64,000 nt of DNA, taken from assembly GCA_003313425.1 (NCBI GenBank), contig NHZP01000003.1, positions 1 to 64,000 of the forward strand, written 5' to 3'. The DNA is from Pseudopyrenochaeta lycopersici (Eukaryota > Ascomycota > Dothideomycetes > Pleosporales > Pseudopyrenochaetaceae). The translations under genes were made by a program, and so were the position numbers. Below are positions 23,200 to 33,929 of this stretch, one piece after another (positions within the stretch are counted from its first letter, which is position 1; each line of letters starts with the position of its first letter). The notes beneath the pieces are model-generated. The model saw nothing but the letters and a program-made list of their open reading frames with translations, ran no database searches and was not told where the DNA came from.

Positions 23200-24170
23200 G
23201 CCAAATTGCAGCACCAGACTGAGCCAAGAATAAGTTGTGCTTTGACCTACCATATGGAGTTAAAGTATGGGGTCTAACATCTCTATGCAGTCGGCTATAT
23301 CCTTGTAAGAATTACAGAATAAGAGAAGAGCTAGGGTAAAGGTGTGGAAGGATTTTAGCAACATACTAGCATGCGTAGGCATTGAAGGTATGCACATTTA
23401 GGACTAGCTGCGGCCTTCTATAATTAGACTAGGCTAAGGATAAAATGTGTAAACCCTCGGGTTTGATGTTTTGTAACTGGAAAGAAAAATGTTAAGCAAG
23501 TGTAAGGATTTATTGTTTTGGTAATAGATTGCGCGTCCGAATTTTGCATCGTAGAGAGGCTAAGCCTAGTCTCAGAAAATGTGCATGGATCGACTGCTAA
23601 GAAAGCATTGTCTTAAATCCCCAGCTGCATTTGGTTAAAGAAGCACATTGAGTTTGGTGGAGGGGAAACACGTCAGCCCCCACCTCAATACAGCATGCAT
23701 AAGTTCAGACGCAGGTCCAACGCAGGTCCAACGCAGGTCCGCCGCATGGGGGCCAAGTTTATTGTCAGGCCACTTAAGTCCATGCTTGACTGGGCGAGGT
23801 ACATATACGAGGAAGAGCCAAAAAGAAAACTTCTGTGAATTCCACATTCCCTCAAGAGCTAGGTAATGCTTGCTAAACAGCAGATTGGCTCAAAGCGTGT
23901 TCTGCATCACGATCCATCTTCGCCATCATAGGACCGGGACCGGAGTTGGAATAAGCAGCGTGAGTCTCAAGCGTTCAGAAGTGGTTGCGATGTCTGTGGA
24001 AACAAACCAAGAAACAACCATGGAGTGCGATGCGCCTCGAGTCATAGTTACGAGATTGTTATTACAACTGCCGCAAGTGGATTAAGCGCAGCATGCTACT
24101 ATATGAGACCAAAGACTGTCAGCATGGTTGTAATGATGGAGATCATGCTTAGCAGTTGGAAGTACTCATA
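23200..24170. other. Intergenic region of normal composition; one short tandem repeat
   Basis: No convincing gene: the ORFs are short, on both strands, and without domains. CGCAGGTCCAA repeats three times at about 23711-23743 with an 11-bp period. The right part may include the end of the LTR of the copia remnant. Confidence 0.45.
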
Positions 24171-24324
24171 AATATTGTCTTTAGGAAGTGAATGATTGAT
24201 TATTATTTTTGGACAATACTATCGTACATAAGTAAGTTCTGGTTGCTGTATAAGGATCGACAGGGGGAAAAGAAGATCGACAAGGTAGCAAGGTCACCCA
24301 TGGCAGTTTTGCCAACACTCCCTC

Positions 24325-25130
24325 TCAAGCTTGCATACGATGCTTTGGGAAAGTCTCAATCATGCCTCTTCTTGCTTTTTCTGGGTCGAGCCGACATTGA
24401 TCAACAAATCGAAGGTGCAATTCTGGACTGACAGCCTTAGTTAAGCCATCTGCGATCATTTGACTGCTTGGCAGGTAGGGCGTGGTGACTCGTCCGCTTT
24501 GTACCTGCTCTCGTACGTAATGGTATTGAACGTTGATGTGTTTGCTGCGCTTATGGAATTCAGGGTTTTTACCCAGAGCTATAGCGCTTTTGTTGTCTGC
24601 ATGAATCTCGACAGACTCTTGATGGAGTCCCAATTCAGTAAACAGTTGTCTAAGCCAAGTGGCTTCTCTGATAGTCTGACACATAGCAATGTATTCAGCT
24701 TCTGTAGTTGACAGTGCGACTGTCAGCTGACGTGTTGAAGTCCAGCTGATGGGTCCTCCGTTCAGAGTGTAAAAATGTAGGCTCCCGTTGAGCGTCTGGT
24801 TACGGAATCTTCAGCGAAGCTGGCATCTGTGTATCCAGCAAGTTTGTCGTCGCTTTCTCCACCAAATGTGATACAGTATTCGATTGCACTGCGCAGGTAG
24901 AAGAAGATCCTTTTGAGTGCATTCTAATGCTCCGGTCCGGGTTTGTTTGTGTGCTGAGTAAGTGATGAGACTGCGAAGGCTATATCCGGCCGCGTGGTAG
25001 TTATAGCGTACATAACGGATCCCAATTGGGCGGCAAATTCTTGTCTTGAAGCTTCAGTAGCAATGCTGTCAAATGGTTTAAGGCGTTGACCTGTGGCCAT
25101 CGGCGTCTTCACCTTGCGTCTGTGCTTACT
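24325..25130 (-). pseudogene. copia-2 RT C-terminus and RNase H, decayed
   Basis: RPDIAFAVSSLTQ marks the end of the RT region. It is followed by a TAG where Trp is expected (near 24927), then GYTDASFAEDS (RNase H first Asp). A frameshift near 24765 follows, then STTEAEYIAM and HADNKSAIALGKNPEFHKRS with KHINVQYHYVRE, and IADGLTKAV before the stop at 24325. The catalytic acidic residues are still readable. One nonsense change and one frameshift make it non-functional. Confidence 0.8.
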
Positions 25131-25503
25131 GTATCCGTACCTGTCAAGGGTCTTTTCAATGTATGCTCGCTAGCTAAGTGTGATTGTTCTTACGGTGCGG
25201 TCGCGTTTGATTTCTATTCTAAGGTAGTGTCCGATACTCCCTAGGTTAGTTATCTTAAATTCTTTGCTTAGCTAATTAATAACTTAATTCATAGCTAGCT
25301 TATCGCTGCCAATAAGCTTGACGTTATCTACGTAGACCATAATTATAAGTCCCGTGCAGATAGTGCCCTTAACAAAGACGTTGTTGTCTGCTGTAAGAGG
25401 CCTAAATCTAATCTTAATAAGGAAGCTTACAAGTTATTTCGCCCACTCGCGTGCTAATTATTTAAGTCTGTATAAGCCCTTCTTAACCTTATATATAAGG
25501 TGC

Positions 25504-25811
25504 TGTTGCAAACAACGCGCTGTGACCTGGAGTACGGTAGGCTCACGTGCGCGCTCACGTGCAAGCTGATGGGCAAGCTCACGCAGAAGACACCTGAAGG
25601 TAGACTCACGTGCGCGATCACGTGCGCAAGCACGTACGCGCTCGCGCACGCGTACACGCTGCTTACGCTCCTACCGTATAATGGCCCCTGCAATAGGCCG
25701 TGCTCAGCTCTCCTTTATATAGCTGGCTCTCAAAGCCTCCTAGACAAAACAGTGGTCCATCTCATAGATCACCTGGGTAACTGTTGCCAAGCTCTCCCTT
25801 TTTCCTCCACA
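25504..25811. repeat. Solo LTR family X, copy 2, with 5-bp target duplication
   Basis: TGTTGC...CTCCACA with GGTGC on both sides (25499-25503 and 25812-25816). It is 308 bp, about 70 bp shorter than the other copies because part of the CACGTG-rich array is deleted. It lies inside the RT region of copia-2 and is little mutated. Confidence 0.9.
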
Positions 25812-26594
25812 GGTGCTCTTTACCCTTTCAGGCGTAACCTAGTGCTTATTTAACGTAGATTTCCTCGTTAAGGTCTGAATTAAGGTATGCTGTCATAAAG
25901 TTAAGTTGCACGATATCGTAGTCGTATAATACTGCGAGTATAAATATTACGCGCACTAACAGTGCTTAGACAACTCTAGCATAGGTCTAGTCATAATTAA
26001 TACTAAACTACTATATAAATCCTCTTACTACGTATCTAGCCTTATACTTAGTAGTTTAGTTATTAACTCCTCGTTTAATTTTAAACACTTATTTACCGTC
26101 TAGCGCTATGCGCCCGGCGAGTAGTTTAACGAGCTTAAACATCCCGTTTTTATAATGCTAGTCCACCTTAGTGTCCGTAACATCTTTCCACTTCCTGCTA
26201 TCTAGCTATTACATTGCCTCTGCAAATGCTTTCAGCTCTAGGTTATTTAGGCCTAGCTCCTCGTAGACTACTAGACGCCTACATAGGCTACAATTAAAGC
26301 GTGTTCTAGGGCGTCGTTAAGGTAGGAGTAGAAGGTTTAATAGGCGTTATTAATTTTGCTCAGTATTACTGTGTACAGCGTGTAGAAATGCTTGTCAGGG
26401 ACTCTAGTAAGTGCAATTACCTTACGTATATTTGCTATAGCTTCTGCTGTTACTAGCTTTATTAAGGTTGCATATCTGTATTCGTTATAGAATCTGCAAG
26501 TTAGTAGCCCTCTATTACTGCGTGTTAATTACCGCTGCAGTTCTATTAAAGAGGGTAGCTCCTAGATTAGTAGATCTTCTAATTCTATCTTAGG

Positions 26595-27068
26595 TAGGGT
26601 AGCAAATGGGTTACAGGTACCCGCTATGGGTATAGGTTGGGTATAGGGTTATAGATAAGTGGGTTGGGTTTGGGGTTGGGTCGCACGGACCATGGGTATA
26701 GGTTGGGGTTGGGTCGCACGGACTCTAGGTTGGGTTAAGGCTAAGGTTATGCACGTATGGGTTTAGGTTTGGTTACGGGTACCCACTGGGGTTGCTTAGT
26801 AATCATAATAATTTACTATAATTAGTAGCATAACTAGCTATTTTAGATACATATTAGTTAGTATTAGACCTAATATAAAAAAGACGTGATTAGTCAGACC
26901 CAGACGTACCCGAGGCTAATAACCCTAACCCTAACCTCAACCCATTCACAGTAACCTCAATCTATACCCATTACTAGCGTATAAAGATTGGGTATAGAGC
27001 TGGGTTGGGTACGGGTCTTATGTAATCAAACCCAACCCAATCCCAACCTATACCCATTTGCCACCCTA
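26595..27068. mobile_element. hAT-type MITE, 474 bp, intact, 8-bp target duplication
   Basis: The ends TAGGGTAGCAAATGGG and CCCATTTGCCACCCTA are inverted repeats. ATCTTAGG flanks both sides (26587-26594, 27069-27076); an 8-bp duplication and TAGGG-type ends point to the hAT superfamily. It has no coding capacity. The interior has runs of GGGTTGGG and CCCTAACCCTAACC resembling telomere repeats. Other copies: 37198 (partial) and 58780 (interrupted), both in opposite orientation. Confidence 0.9.
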
Positions 27069-28176
27069 ATCTTAGGGCTTACTATAGTATCTTATACTTC
27101 TCTGTTATTATTTTTAATTATTAGCGGCTTAACATAAATTACAGTTCACGTGCGTTCTCTGCTATATTAAGCGTCTTCTTCTCCCTCTGTTAGAGTAGGG
27201 CTTAGCTTATGTAGCTCTAGTGCAGGACTAAGCTTGTGCGGCTCGTCCAGCTCCCTCTTACGAGGTAAGTTCTGCTTAGTGATTATAACTGTAGGCTTAT
27301 GTGCCTTATTTCGCGTAGCTGTTTAGCTGTTAATTACTAGTGCGGGTTCTACGTTAGATAGAGGATGTAATCTATGCAATTGGCTGCGAATTCCTATAGA
27401 CAGTTACTATGCTTCTTGTCTAAAGTTAAGGTTATCTTTATTATCTATTTGTTATCTATTATATAGCTCGCAGTTCTTGTTAGGCTCAAAATTCTGTTCC
27501 TCTGTAACCTAGCGTGTTCCCTCTTTCTAGACTTTAATAATAGATCTATGGATCCATCCGCGAACCCTACAAATCTCCCTCTAATTCCGCGTGGTGTAAC
27601 TTTCTTAGATTAAGCTCTTTAGTTATTTTAATAGTACACAACGGTTCTAAATATTAAAAACTTTAAGAGATCTAGCTGCGATCCGTTAATAACTTTATAT
27701 AGTATTTTACCTTTAAGCCTTTATGCAGGACTTCGGTATTTTAATTTAACAGCATATTTAATTACTAGCGGCTAGAGAAATCGCGGCATATTTTAGTTAG
27801 ATAGCATAACTGTCGCTTTCTTATAGAGGTAGAATTAGGTTATCTCAGCGAGTCTATTCTCTTGTAGAGTATCGCGCACAATTAGTTAGTAAGTAATTCC
27901 TTCCTCCCTTATCTATTGCTAAAAATCTTTGCTTATAAAGACGCTATCCTAATTAGAGAATATGTACGCTAGGAGTAGCTTGCCCTAAGCCTTCTAGCGA
28001 GCTTACAGAAGTTTAACGTAATTTAGAGCTTCGTTCTTAGAACAAATAAGTCCTGTTTCTATGCTAGTAGTGTAGTCGTCAGTTATAGAGATATACCCGC
28101 GCTTTAGATTATATACTTCTAGTTTAATTAACGGTACGAGATCTAGGTAGAAAATTTCTCCCTCTCGTTTCGCGCG

Positions 28177-28995
28177 TTATCTTTCTCTAAAAGGTCGTGT
28201 TCGCAGTTTAGATTTCAGGCAGCACGTGCACTTGGCATGCTCATAGCTGTCCAGCTTCAGTCCAGTGGTGTTCTTCATAAGCTTCTTAAGATTGCTGTAT
28301 CCCAGATGTCCCATCATTCGATGCAACTGCTCTGCTGACACCTTCTTGGTTGATGATGGCTTTGTGGCCAATGTCGTGTGCGACTCTGTTGCCGTCTCTT
28401 GCATTGCCGTGCGGATGAGGACGATTCTGTCTTCTTTGTATGCCACGGCCACTTCGTTGCCATCACGGTCATTGGCTCCTCTATCCCTCCAATCGAGACT
28501 GTATCCTCCGCGTCTTATTCTCATATCTGATAGGATATTAATAGGACTGTTTGGGTAATACCAAACCTCTTTAACAGTGTGGAAGAAAGTTCTGTCATTT
28601 CGAAGCTTCCATGGAAGTCGTATCGTTCCCTTGCGTAAGTCGGAAACGAGTCCTCCAGTCCCACTTAGGGTTCCGCTGGCGTCGTGTATCTCAGTGAACC
28701 AGGCGTGGTTGTTGCAGACGTTAACCACAGATGAAGTGTCGTAGGTTGTCTTGCATCTGTCGCTGTAAGTGAAGAAACTTGGGGAGATATTGGATCCAGT
28801 CAGAGTAACCCATGTCGCTTCGCTGTCCTTGTCATTTTCTCGAAGTTCCTTTTGCTTTTTACGCCAGCTAATTATCTGTAGCCTTTTCCGGGTACTTAAA
28901 CCAGCAGTCGTCTTCTTTCTTGGTCTCTCTTTTGCACCATGGGCACGTCCTTGGCACGTGGTCCTTGCCTATGCCAGGCAATTTGCCTAGACTCT
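28177..28995 (-). pseudogene. copia-2 gag C-terminus, protease and pre-integrase, decayed
   Basis: From high to low coordinates: a Cys-rich gag motif (HVPRTCPWCKRETKKEDDC, near 28930); two stop codons and a frame change near 28870-28790; a degenerate protease start (TYDTSSVVNVCNNHAWF, near 28730); and the GAG pre-integrase zinc motif (AEQLHRMMGHLGYSNLKKL and CTCCLKSK, about 28340-28200). The canonical protease DTG/DSG is absent (DTSS). Composition is normal. It is fused at 28170 to the RIP-mutated integrase part. Confidence 0.7.
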
Positions 28996-29189
28996 GCTTC
29001 GAGGATCTGGTCGAAGCCCGAAAGCTGTGGGAGAATTCAGGGCTTGGATCGGGCTTTGACTGGGTGGAGAAGGATAGTTCTTTGTATGTTTATCGAAAAG
29101 ATGTATCCGCACATTACTATGACTACCACTGCTAATCTAATCTGGGTAGTTGCAACAACAACGCGAATAGACTAAACTTTCTTCTGATT

Positions 29190-31054
29190 GTTAAGAGTGA
29201 TGGACTGTCCTGTACCACTGGCGCCCCGCCTCTCAACAAGATGAGTGGGGATCCGGAGAACAGAGGACCTCTGATGAGATTGACTGCTGATCTTGACATT
29301 GGGAAACAAAACCTGGTTGCCAATTATGCTCATCAGATGGGTGTGAGTACCCCCAGGGCTGTTCTCGCGCCTCTGCTATACAAGACACTGACAAGAAATC
29401 TAGCATGCTTGGGGCCTTCACCATGAACATCAAAACCCAGCTTGGTGGTCTTCCGAGTATGCCGCTGCTGGCGGCAATGTCTTCAGCTCTTCAAACTTCA
29501 AATGCGAGAAACTGGCCGACTACGCAAAGGTTTCAGACACTGACCGCGGAGCAAATGAAGAAGGCTTGTACATCGAGGGCTTTTGCTAAGGCTAATCGGT
29601 TCAGCGCAGCAGAGTTTCTGCCCTTCATAGACTCTACCGCATATCGAACAAGCAAAACCGCGACTGAACCAGACTGGGATTCTATCATGATCTATGATAG
29701 TAATATGGGGTCGGCCTTGACTAAACCAAACGGCGACGCAATTAAGCAGGTCTTGGCTCCTAGTCAGCGCGACGTTGAAGGTTTGAAGAAGCTGTATAGC
29801 ATTTCCACTTCTTCCAGATTCAATCCACTTGGGAGCAAATCAAACGCTAAGAAGAACACGTTTACTGAAATCCGGAAGAAAGAAAGAGACAGTGGATGTG
29901 GAGAGGTGCCAGACGATGATCGAACCGGAGATGTCGAATGCAGTCCCAAAACCTGTGGTGACTCTTGTCCTGTTAGGAAAGCCCGCGCTGTTCTGCGCAA
30001 AGCAACGTCGCTACGCGCGGTTCTAGCGACAGCCGATCCCACCTGGGGTTTCCTGAACAAACCAACGAATGGTGGACTGGACTCTTTTACTAAAGACTTT
30101 TCAATCCCGAGTTGCCTATCAAGGAGCTATTCTTAGTAGACTTGTCCGATGCCGGAGACACTTCTGCTTCAACAGCCATATTTCTGGAGTTTAAAGATGG
30201 CGCCTTCTTCTCCGGAGTCATGGGTCTTTTTGGTTGCACGTCTGTACTGGTGACTTCGCAATGCGGAATGTACATGGTAAGGGTATTTCGCCTTGAAACT
30301 TTACCGTAGCTGACTGTGACGAGTCCCATCACTGGGAACATTGGTGGAAGCAAAAGCAGACTGACCAACAATTCGAGGACATGGTTCTCACTCCGTTGGT
30401 AGAAGGCGACGTTGACAACCCCTCCTTCCTAGGCTTCCCTCAAATCACACCCAAGAATTGCGTTACGCAAGAAAGGAATGTTAAGGTATGCGCCATCTAC
30501 TTCTAACTAGGGCACAACGAGCTGACAACGTTGCGAAGGTAACCATATTTGCGCCAACCTTTGTAGCTGGTACCACCCCGAAATACGTGAACCGCAAAGC
30601 AAAGCTTGTCACCGCTGTTGCCACAGCATTAGGGCTGGCAGAGTCAGATATTACTACTCAGCTATATGATGCTAAGAGAGAGGATAACTTCGCAAACGAC
30701 GAAGAGACAGAGCCGAATCTTGAAACAGCGAGTGGCAAAGTTTTCCTAACCTATAATCCGTATATCTTTAAGGATGGGAGCATGGCTGCTTATCAAGTCT
30801 GGGGTGGGGCACAGGTTAATAATGTGGATGGGACAATGCAAAAGCAAGCTAACAGTGCCATCAACACGCCGATGATGTCGGTAAGTTCAGTTCTGTCTCT
30901 TACTACACTATTCAACCTCGGTCATCTGCGAACAATGATGCTCTTCCGGGTGCTGTGCTCATGAATGCTAATTATGTTTCTGCAGGACCGTTGGGCACCA
31001 AACTTTTCTTCCTCCCGGAAACGAGCGCTGTTGAAATATCTGGGCTGGGCGTAG
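29190..31054 (+). pseudogene. Secreted zinc-metalloprotease-like gene, 5'-truncated, frameshifted, HQxGH motif
   Basis: Exons can be joined across four introns with good splice sites: 29343-29403 (GTGAGT...CTGAC...TAG), 30277-30323 (GTAAGG...CTGAC...GAG), 30486-30538 and 30881-30985 (GTAAGT...CAG). Joining the first pair gives ANYAHQMGHAWGLHHEHQNP, a metzincin-like HExxHxxGxxH site with Gln in place of the catalytic Glu. Downstream are FKCEKLADY, TAEQMKKACTSRA and a Met-turn-like DWDSIMIYDSN. A C-terminal domain follows with GLFGCTSVLV, MSHHWEHW and VTIFAPTFV. The frame shifts by one base near 29520 with no plausible intron, and a further frame change before 30100 may be an intron or a second lesion. 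No start codon or signal peptide is seen; the 5' end abuts copia-2. The stop is TAG at 31052. The zincin assignment is from motifs only. Confidence 0.6.
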
Positions 31055-31911
31055 GGTCACTTTCAACCTCCTTGCACCTCACTCATTTCACATTTCCTTG
31101 TTGTCAAAGTTAATCAACGACATCTCATAGACAATCGAAGCTTTCTTGTATACTATGTGCTATCTTTTTAAGTTATCTATGCAATTTAAATCACTGCTTT
31201 AGTGGTTAAACTCGTGTCGTCTGCTACTAGCGTATTTGAGAAGTGCCATAGATAGATCATTATGGTTAGACTTGATGAGCTAAAACAGTAACAGTGGTGC
31301 CAGTGGGTAGATCCCTGTTTGAAGCATCTTCATATCCTGTTGATATCGCCACCAAACAATGCTACAGATTTTATTCTTAGAGCGATATGTGACCACAGCC
31401 AGTGATGGGCTGCGAAGATGAATTGGTTCTACACAGGGGTTGGCATCAGAGCTTTGCAGTTAAAGTCGCAAAGGCAGGGCTAGAAAGCTATATAGGGGTC
31501 GCGATGCTTTGGCGTGGAGTTATATGAGCGACTTTGTAGGCATGAGCAAGTATCTCTATACAATAACAGGTCCGGCTCCCAACATTTCCCAGCCTCACCC
31601 ACCATCTGATGTCTCCCTTGCTCAGAGCCTAAACAAAGATAATCGACATTCCATGCGCTGACAGCTATCTAAGCTCTCATTTCAAAAGAACGAAGACATG
31701 ACTGATTACTAAAACTTCATCTTGTCGATAAATGAACTAGACGAAGGCGTCTGTTGATTCAACCTGCTATCTTTCGCTATTGCGACCACAGTTTTAGCGA
31801 ACGATGCTTTCATTCAAGCTACGCAAGCTTACTATCAAGCTTGGCTGTAACTTCCTTTATAGCCTTCAATACCGCTTCGTTGAAAGAGTACAAGTCAAGG
31901 TCCTCTGGAGC
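31055..31911. other. Intergenic sequence, no gene seen
   Basis: Normal composition, stop codons in all frames at short intervals, and no repeats shared with the rest of the window. It should contain the 3' ends of the two flanking genes. Confidence 0.5.
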
Positions 31912-32274
31912 CTAATTTGAGTGACCCTCGTTGTATGCTTTAAACCACGCTTCAAGTTCCTCGATTGGCGACCGGCCCCTTAAATCTGGAAGCCTTGGAT
32001 CGGCACCTGCCTTAAGAAGCAACTGGACGATAGGGAGATTTTGCTTGAGCTGTTCGTAGTCATGCCCCCCAGAATCGCAGATAGCATAGTGTAGCGGACG
32101 CCCCACGCCAGGATTCTTCATACCGCTAAGTTCGTTTGGGTCCTGGCCTGCTGCGATAGCCTCACGTATAGCCGCAAGTCTGATGTCTAAGGGATCGTTC
32201 GAGATTGAAAGGGCTATTAAAGGTGGCCGCACTCTGAGAACTGGAGCCTTGAACTCGACTATAGCAGGTGATGC
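31912..32274 (-). CDS. Ankyrin-repeat protein, partial (exon or fragment)
   Basis: An open frame of about 120 codons ends at a TAA at 31912. It begins without an ATG after an upstream TAA, so it is either a second exon (a CACAG/CTAAG acceptor lies just upstream) or a fragment. RPLHYAICDSGG followed by LPIVQLLLKAGADPRLPDLRGRSPIEEL is one to one and a half ankyrin units, a protein-interaction fold. LDIRLAAIREAIAAGQDPNEL upstream fits a preceding degenerate unit. Composition is normal. An ATG with in-frame codons around 32490 could open a first exon, but the splice site is weak. Confidence 0.55.
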   Translation of the reverse strand, partial: ASPAIVEFKAPVLRVRPPLIALSISNDPLDIRLAAIREAIAAGQDPNELSGMKNPGVGRPLHYAICDSGGHDYEQLKQNLPIVQLLLKAGADPRLPDLRGRSPIEELEAWFKAYNEGHSN

Positions 32275-32580
32275 TTAGCTGTGAAGTTTGTCTTTAATGT
32301 CGTGTTGCCTTGTAGCTTTGGCTGTAGTAATTGAGGTCTTTTCTTTGTTTTGCAGCAAGAACCTTTATTGTCGAGTTGCGAAGAGTGACGAAGGTAATGA
32401 TGTTGTTGATAGGGGACAGCTGGAAGTGCGATGACAATAAAAATCGGCTAGCGGCGGGGAAGCTGTCAAGGTTACCGTGGTTTACCCATTGTGCAGAGGA
32501 CGGCTATTGAGCTTCACAACAAAGCTGCTATCGCGATTCTTTTTGGTGAAGCAATCTATAAGGCTTATAAATATTTATAG
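32275..32580. other. Possible upstream region of the ankyrin gene
   Basis: Ordinary composition. It contains a candidate ATG on the minus strand near 32492 but no clear TATA box, and borders a RIP-mutated pogo relic on the right. Confidence 0.35.
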
Positions 32581-33660
32581 CTAATAGTATTTGATCGGAA
32601 GTTTAATTTTCCGGCCGCTGCGTGACTTAATAGCTGATGCGCCTGGTAGAGCTTTAAACAGCTCCTCGCCACTATAATGCCTTATAACCTCTCTTTTTCT
32701 AGAAATAGACCTTGCAGCAGTTTTAAGACTACTCTTCTTTCCTTTTTAGGATAATCTGAGAGTTTGTTTAAGTCGTTTTGCAGCCCTGCGAGCAGCCTGC
32801 CTGGCAGCTTAATTAGTGGCTTAAGCAGCTCTCTGCTTCTCCCTTAATAACCTAGCCTTAGCCCTAGCTGCACGCCTTAATATAAGCTTAGTAGCCTTAA
32901 TTTACCTTTACTATTTTTAATCTTTTTTAGCTTTAAGCTTTTAGTATTAATATTACTACTCCTTAAGCTTTCTAGCTACCTAGTAATTACGTACCTCCTT
33001 AACTTGCTTAAGTAACTAGAATATAGTACTACTATAGTAGTCCTTATCTTAATATAACAAGGGGACCTTACCTTACTTCCTAGGCTCTTACTTATTAATA
33101 GGAACACTTCTTATAGCTATTACTTTATACTAAAAGATAGACTTCTTAGGATTAATATAGTAAAAGCTCTTACTAAGCTTTTTAGCTCTTTTATCTTTAT
33201 AATTTATAATAATTTAGTATACTAAAGCCTTTACTACTCTCTAATTCTTAGTACTTAGCTTAGAAGACTTACTATTACTTGTAGTGTCTTAGATAGCTTA
33301 CTTAGTATTAAACTTTTTAAAAATTACTTTAAAAGCTTTAAGAATAGTCTTTTTTTTTTAAATAAAGCTTTCTAAACTGCTTTGAAAATAGAGTAAAAGT
33401 CTCTTCTACTAATAGAAACTCACTTTTATCTCTTCTTTATAAAATATAAGATGTTTTAAAAGTATATAGTTTAGAGAAGCTTAAATATACTTATATTAAA
33501 AAGCTATATACTTGTAAAATTCTTAAGAGCTATTAGTAGGGATAACTACTTAGACTGTAAGGTTATTTCTTAGGGATAGAGTAAGAGACTTAATAGATAA
33601 GAGTTTAATACTAAGATAGTAAGGGAGCACTTCTATAAAGAGTACTAAGGGTAAAGAGTA
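32581..33660 (-). pseudogene. C-terminal part of a pogo/Fot transposase, RIP-mutated
   Basis: The minus strand reads a basic, Ala/Arg/Lys-rich tail (RQAARRAAKRLKQ, then KGKKSSLKTAARS) ending SGRKIKLPIKYY before a TAG at 32581. Such tails follow the DDE domain in fungal pogo transposases. The catalytic domain is missing or unrecognisable, and the terminal repeats are not identified. Confidence 0.5.
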
Positions 33661-33929
33661 GATAGTATTAACGTGCCCCACAAGCGAGCGCCGCGCACGA
33701 GCGAGCGCCGCACCCCACCAAGTTTGAGCACCTCTCTCATCTCAACGTACAATAGCTTAGCGCCACGCTCTTTGAGTGCCTTCGAACGAAGCAGGTATCT
33801 AGCTTACTATCTTAGCTATTCGTGCGCGTTAAGTTAGTGGCGACTAGCCTGCTGCAGCGGTCTTTAACGTGTCTAAAAGAGCAATCCGTCGCTGACGCGC
33901 TGGGGCTACTGCTTGACGCGATTGCTAGC

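Larger units (their letters stand above)
25150..28170 (-). pseudogene. copia-2 RT and integrase region, RIP-mutated
   Basis: The RT active site reads MVYVDNVKLIG near 25340, where YVDD is usual; D-to-N is a G-to-A change. Upstream integrase sequence is too degraded to delimit. Borders with the unmutated ends at about 25150 and 28170 are abrupt. Confidence 0.6.
24176..29160 (-). mobile_element. Ty1/copia retrotransposon remnant (copia-2), patchwork RIP
   Basis: Minus-strand order is gag zinc finger, protease, integrase, RT, RNase H, polypurine tract, then LTR. The tract GAGAGGGAG precedes TGTTGG at 24317, marking the start of the 3' LTR, whose far end I could not fix (24176 is a guess). No 5' LTR or gag start is present; the left part of the element stops beside the metalloprotease gene near 29160. 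A solo LTR-X (25504) and a hAT MITE (26595) are nested. The two ends have normal composition, but 25150-28170 is strongly RIP-mutated. Confidence 0.7.

Noticed and set aside
26880..26940. Telomere or subtelomere end from CCCTAACCC runs (also 58150-58162 and 58910-58925)
   Set aside because: The runs are two or three units long and, at 26920 and 58915, lie within the MITE; there is no telomeric array.
29343..29403. In-frame stop and loss of HExxH in the metalloprotease-like gene
   Set aside because: A 61-base intron with GTGAGT, CTGAC branch site and TAG acceptor removes the stop and restores the zinc ligands, so only the Glu-to-Gln change and the later frameshift were kept as lesions.
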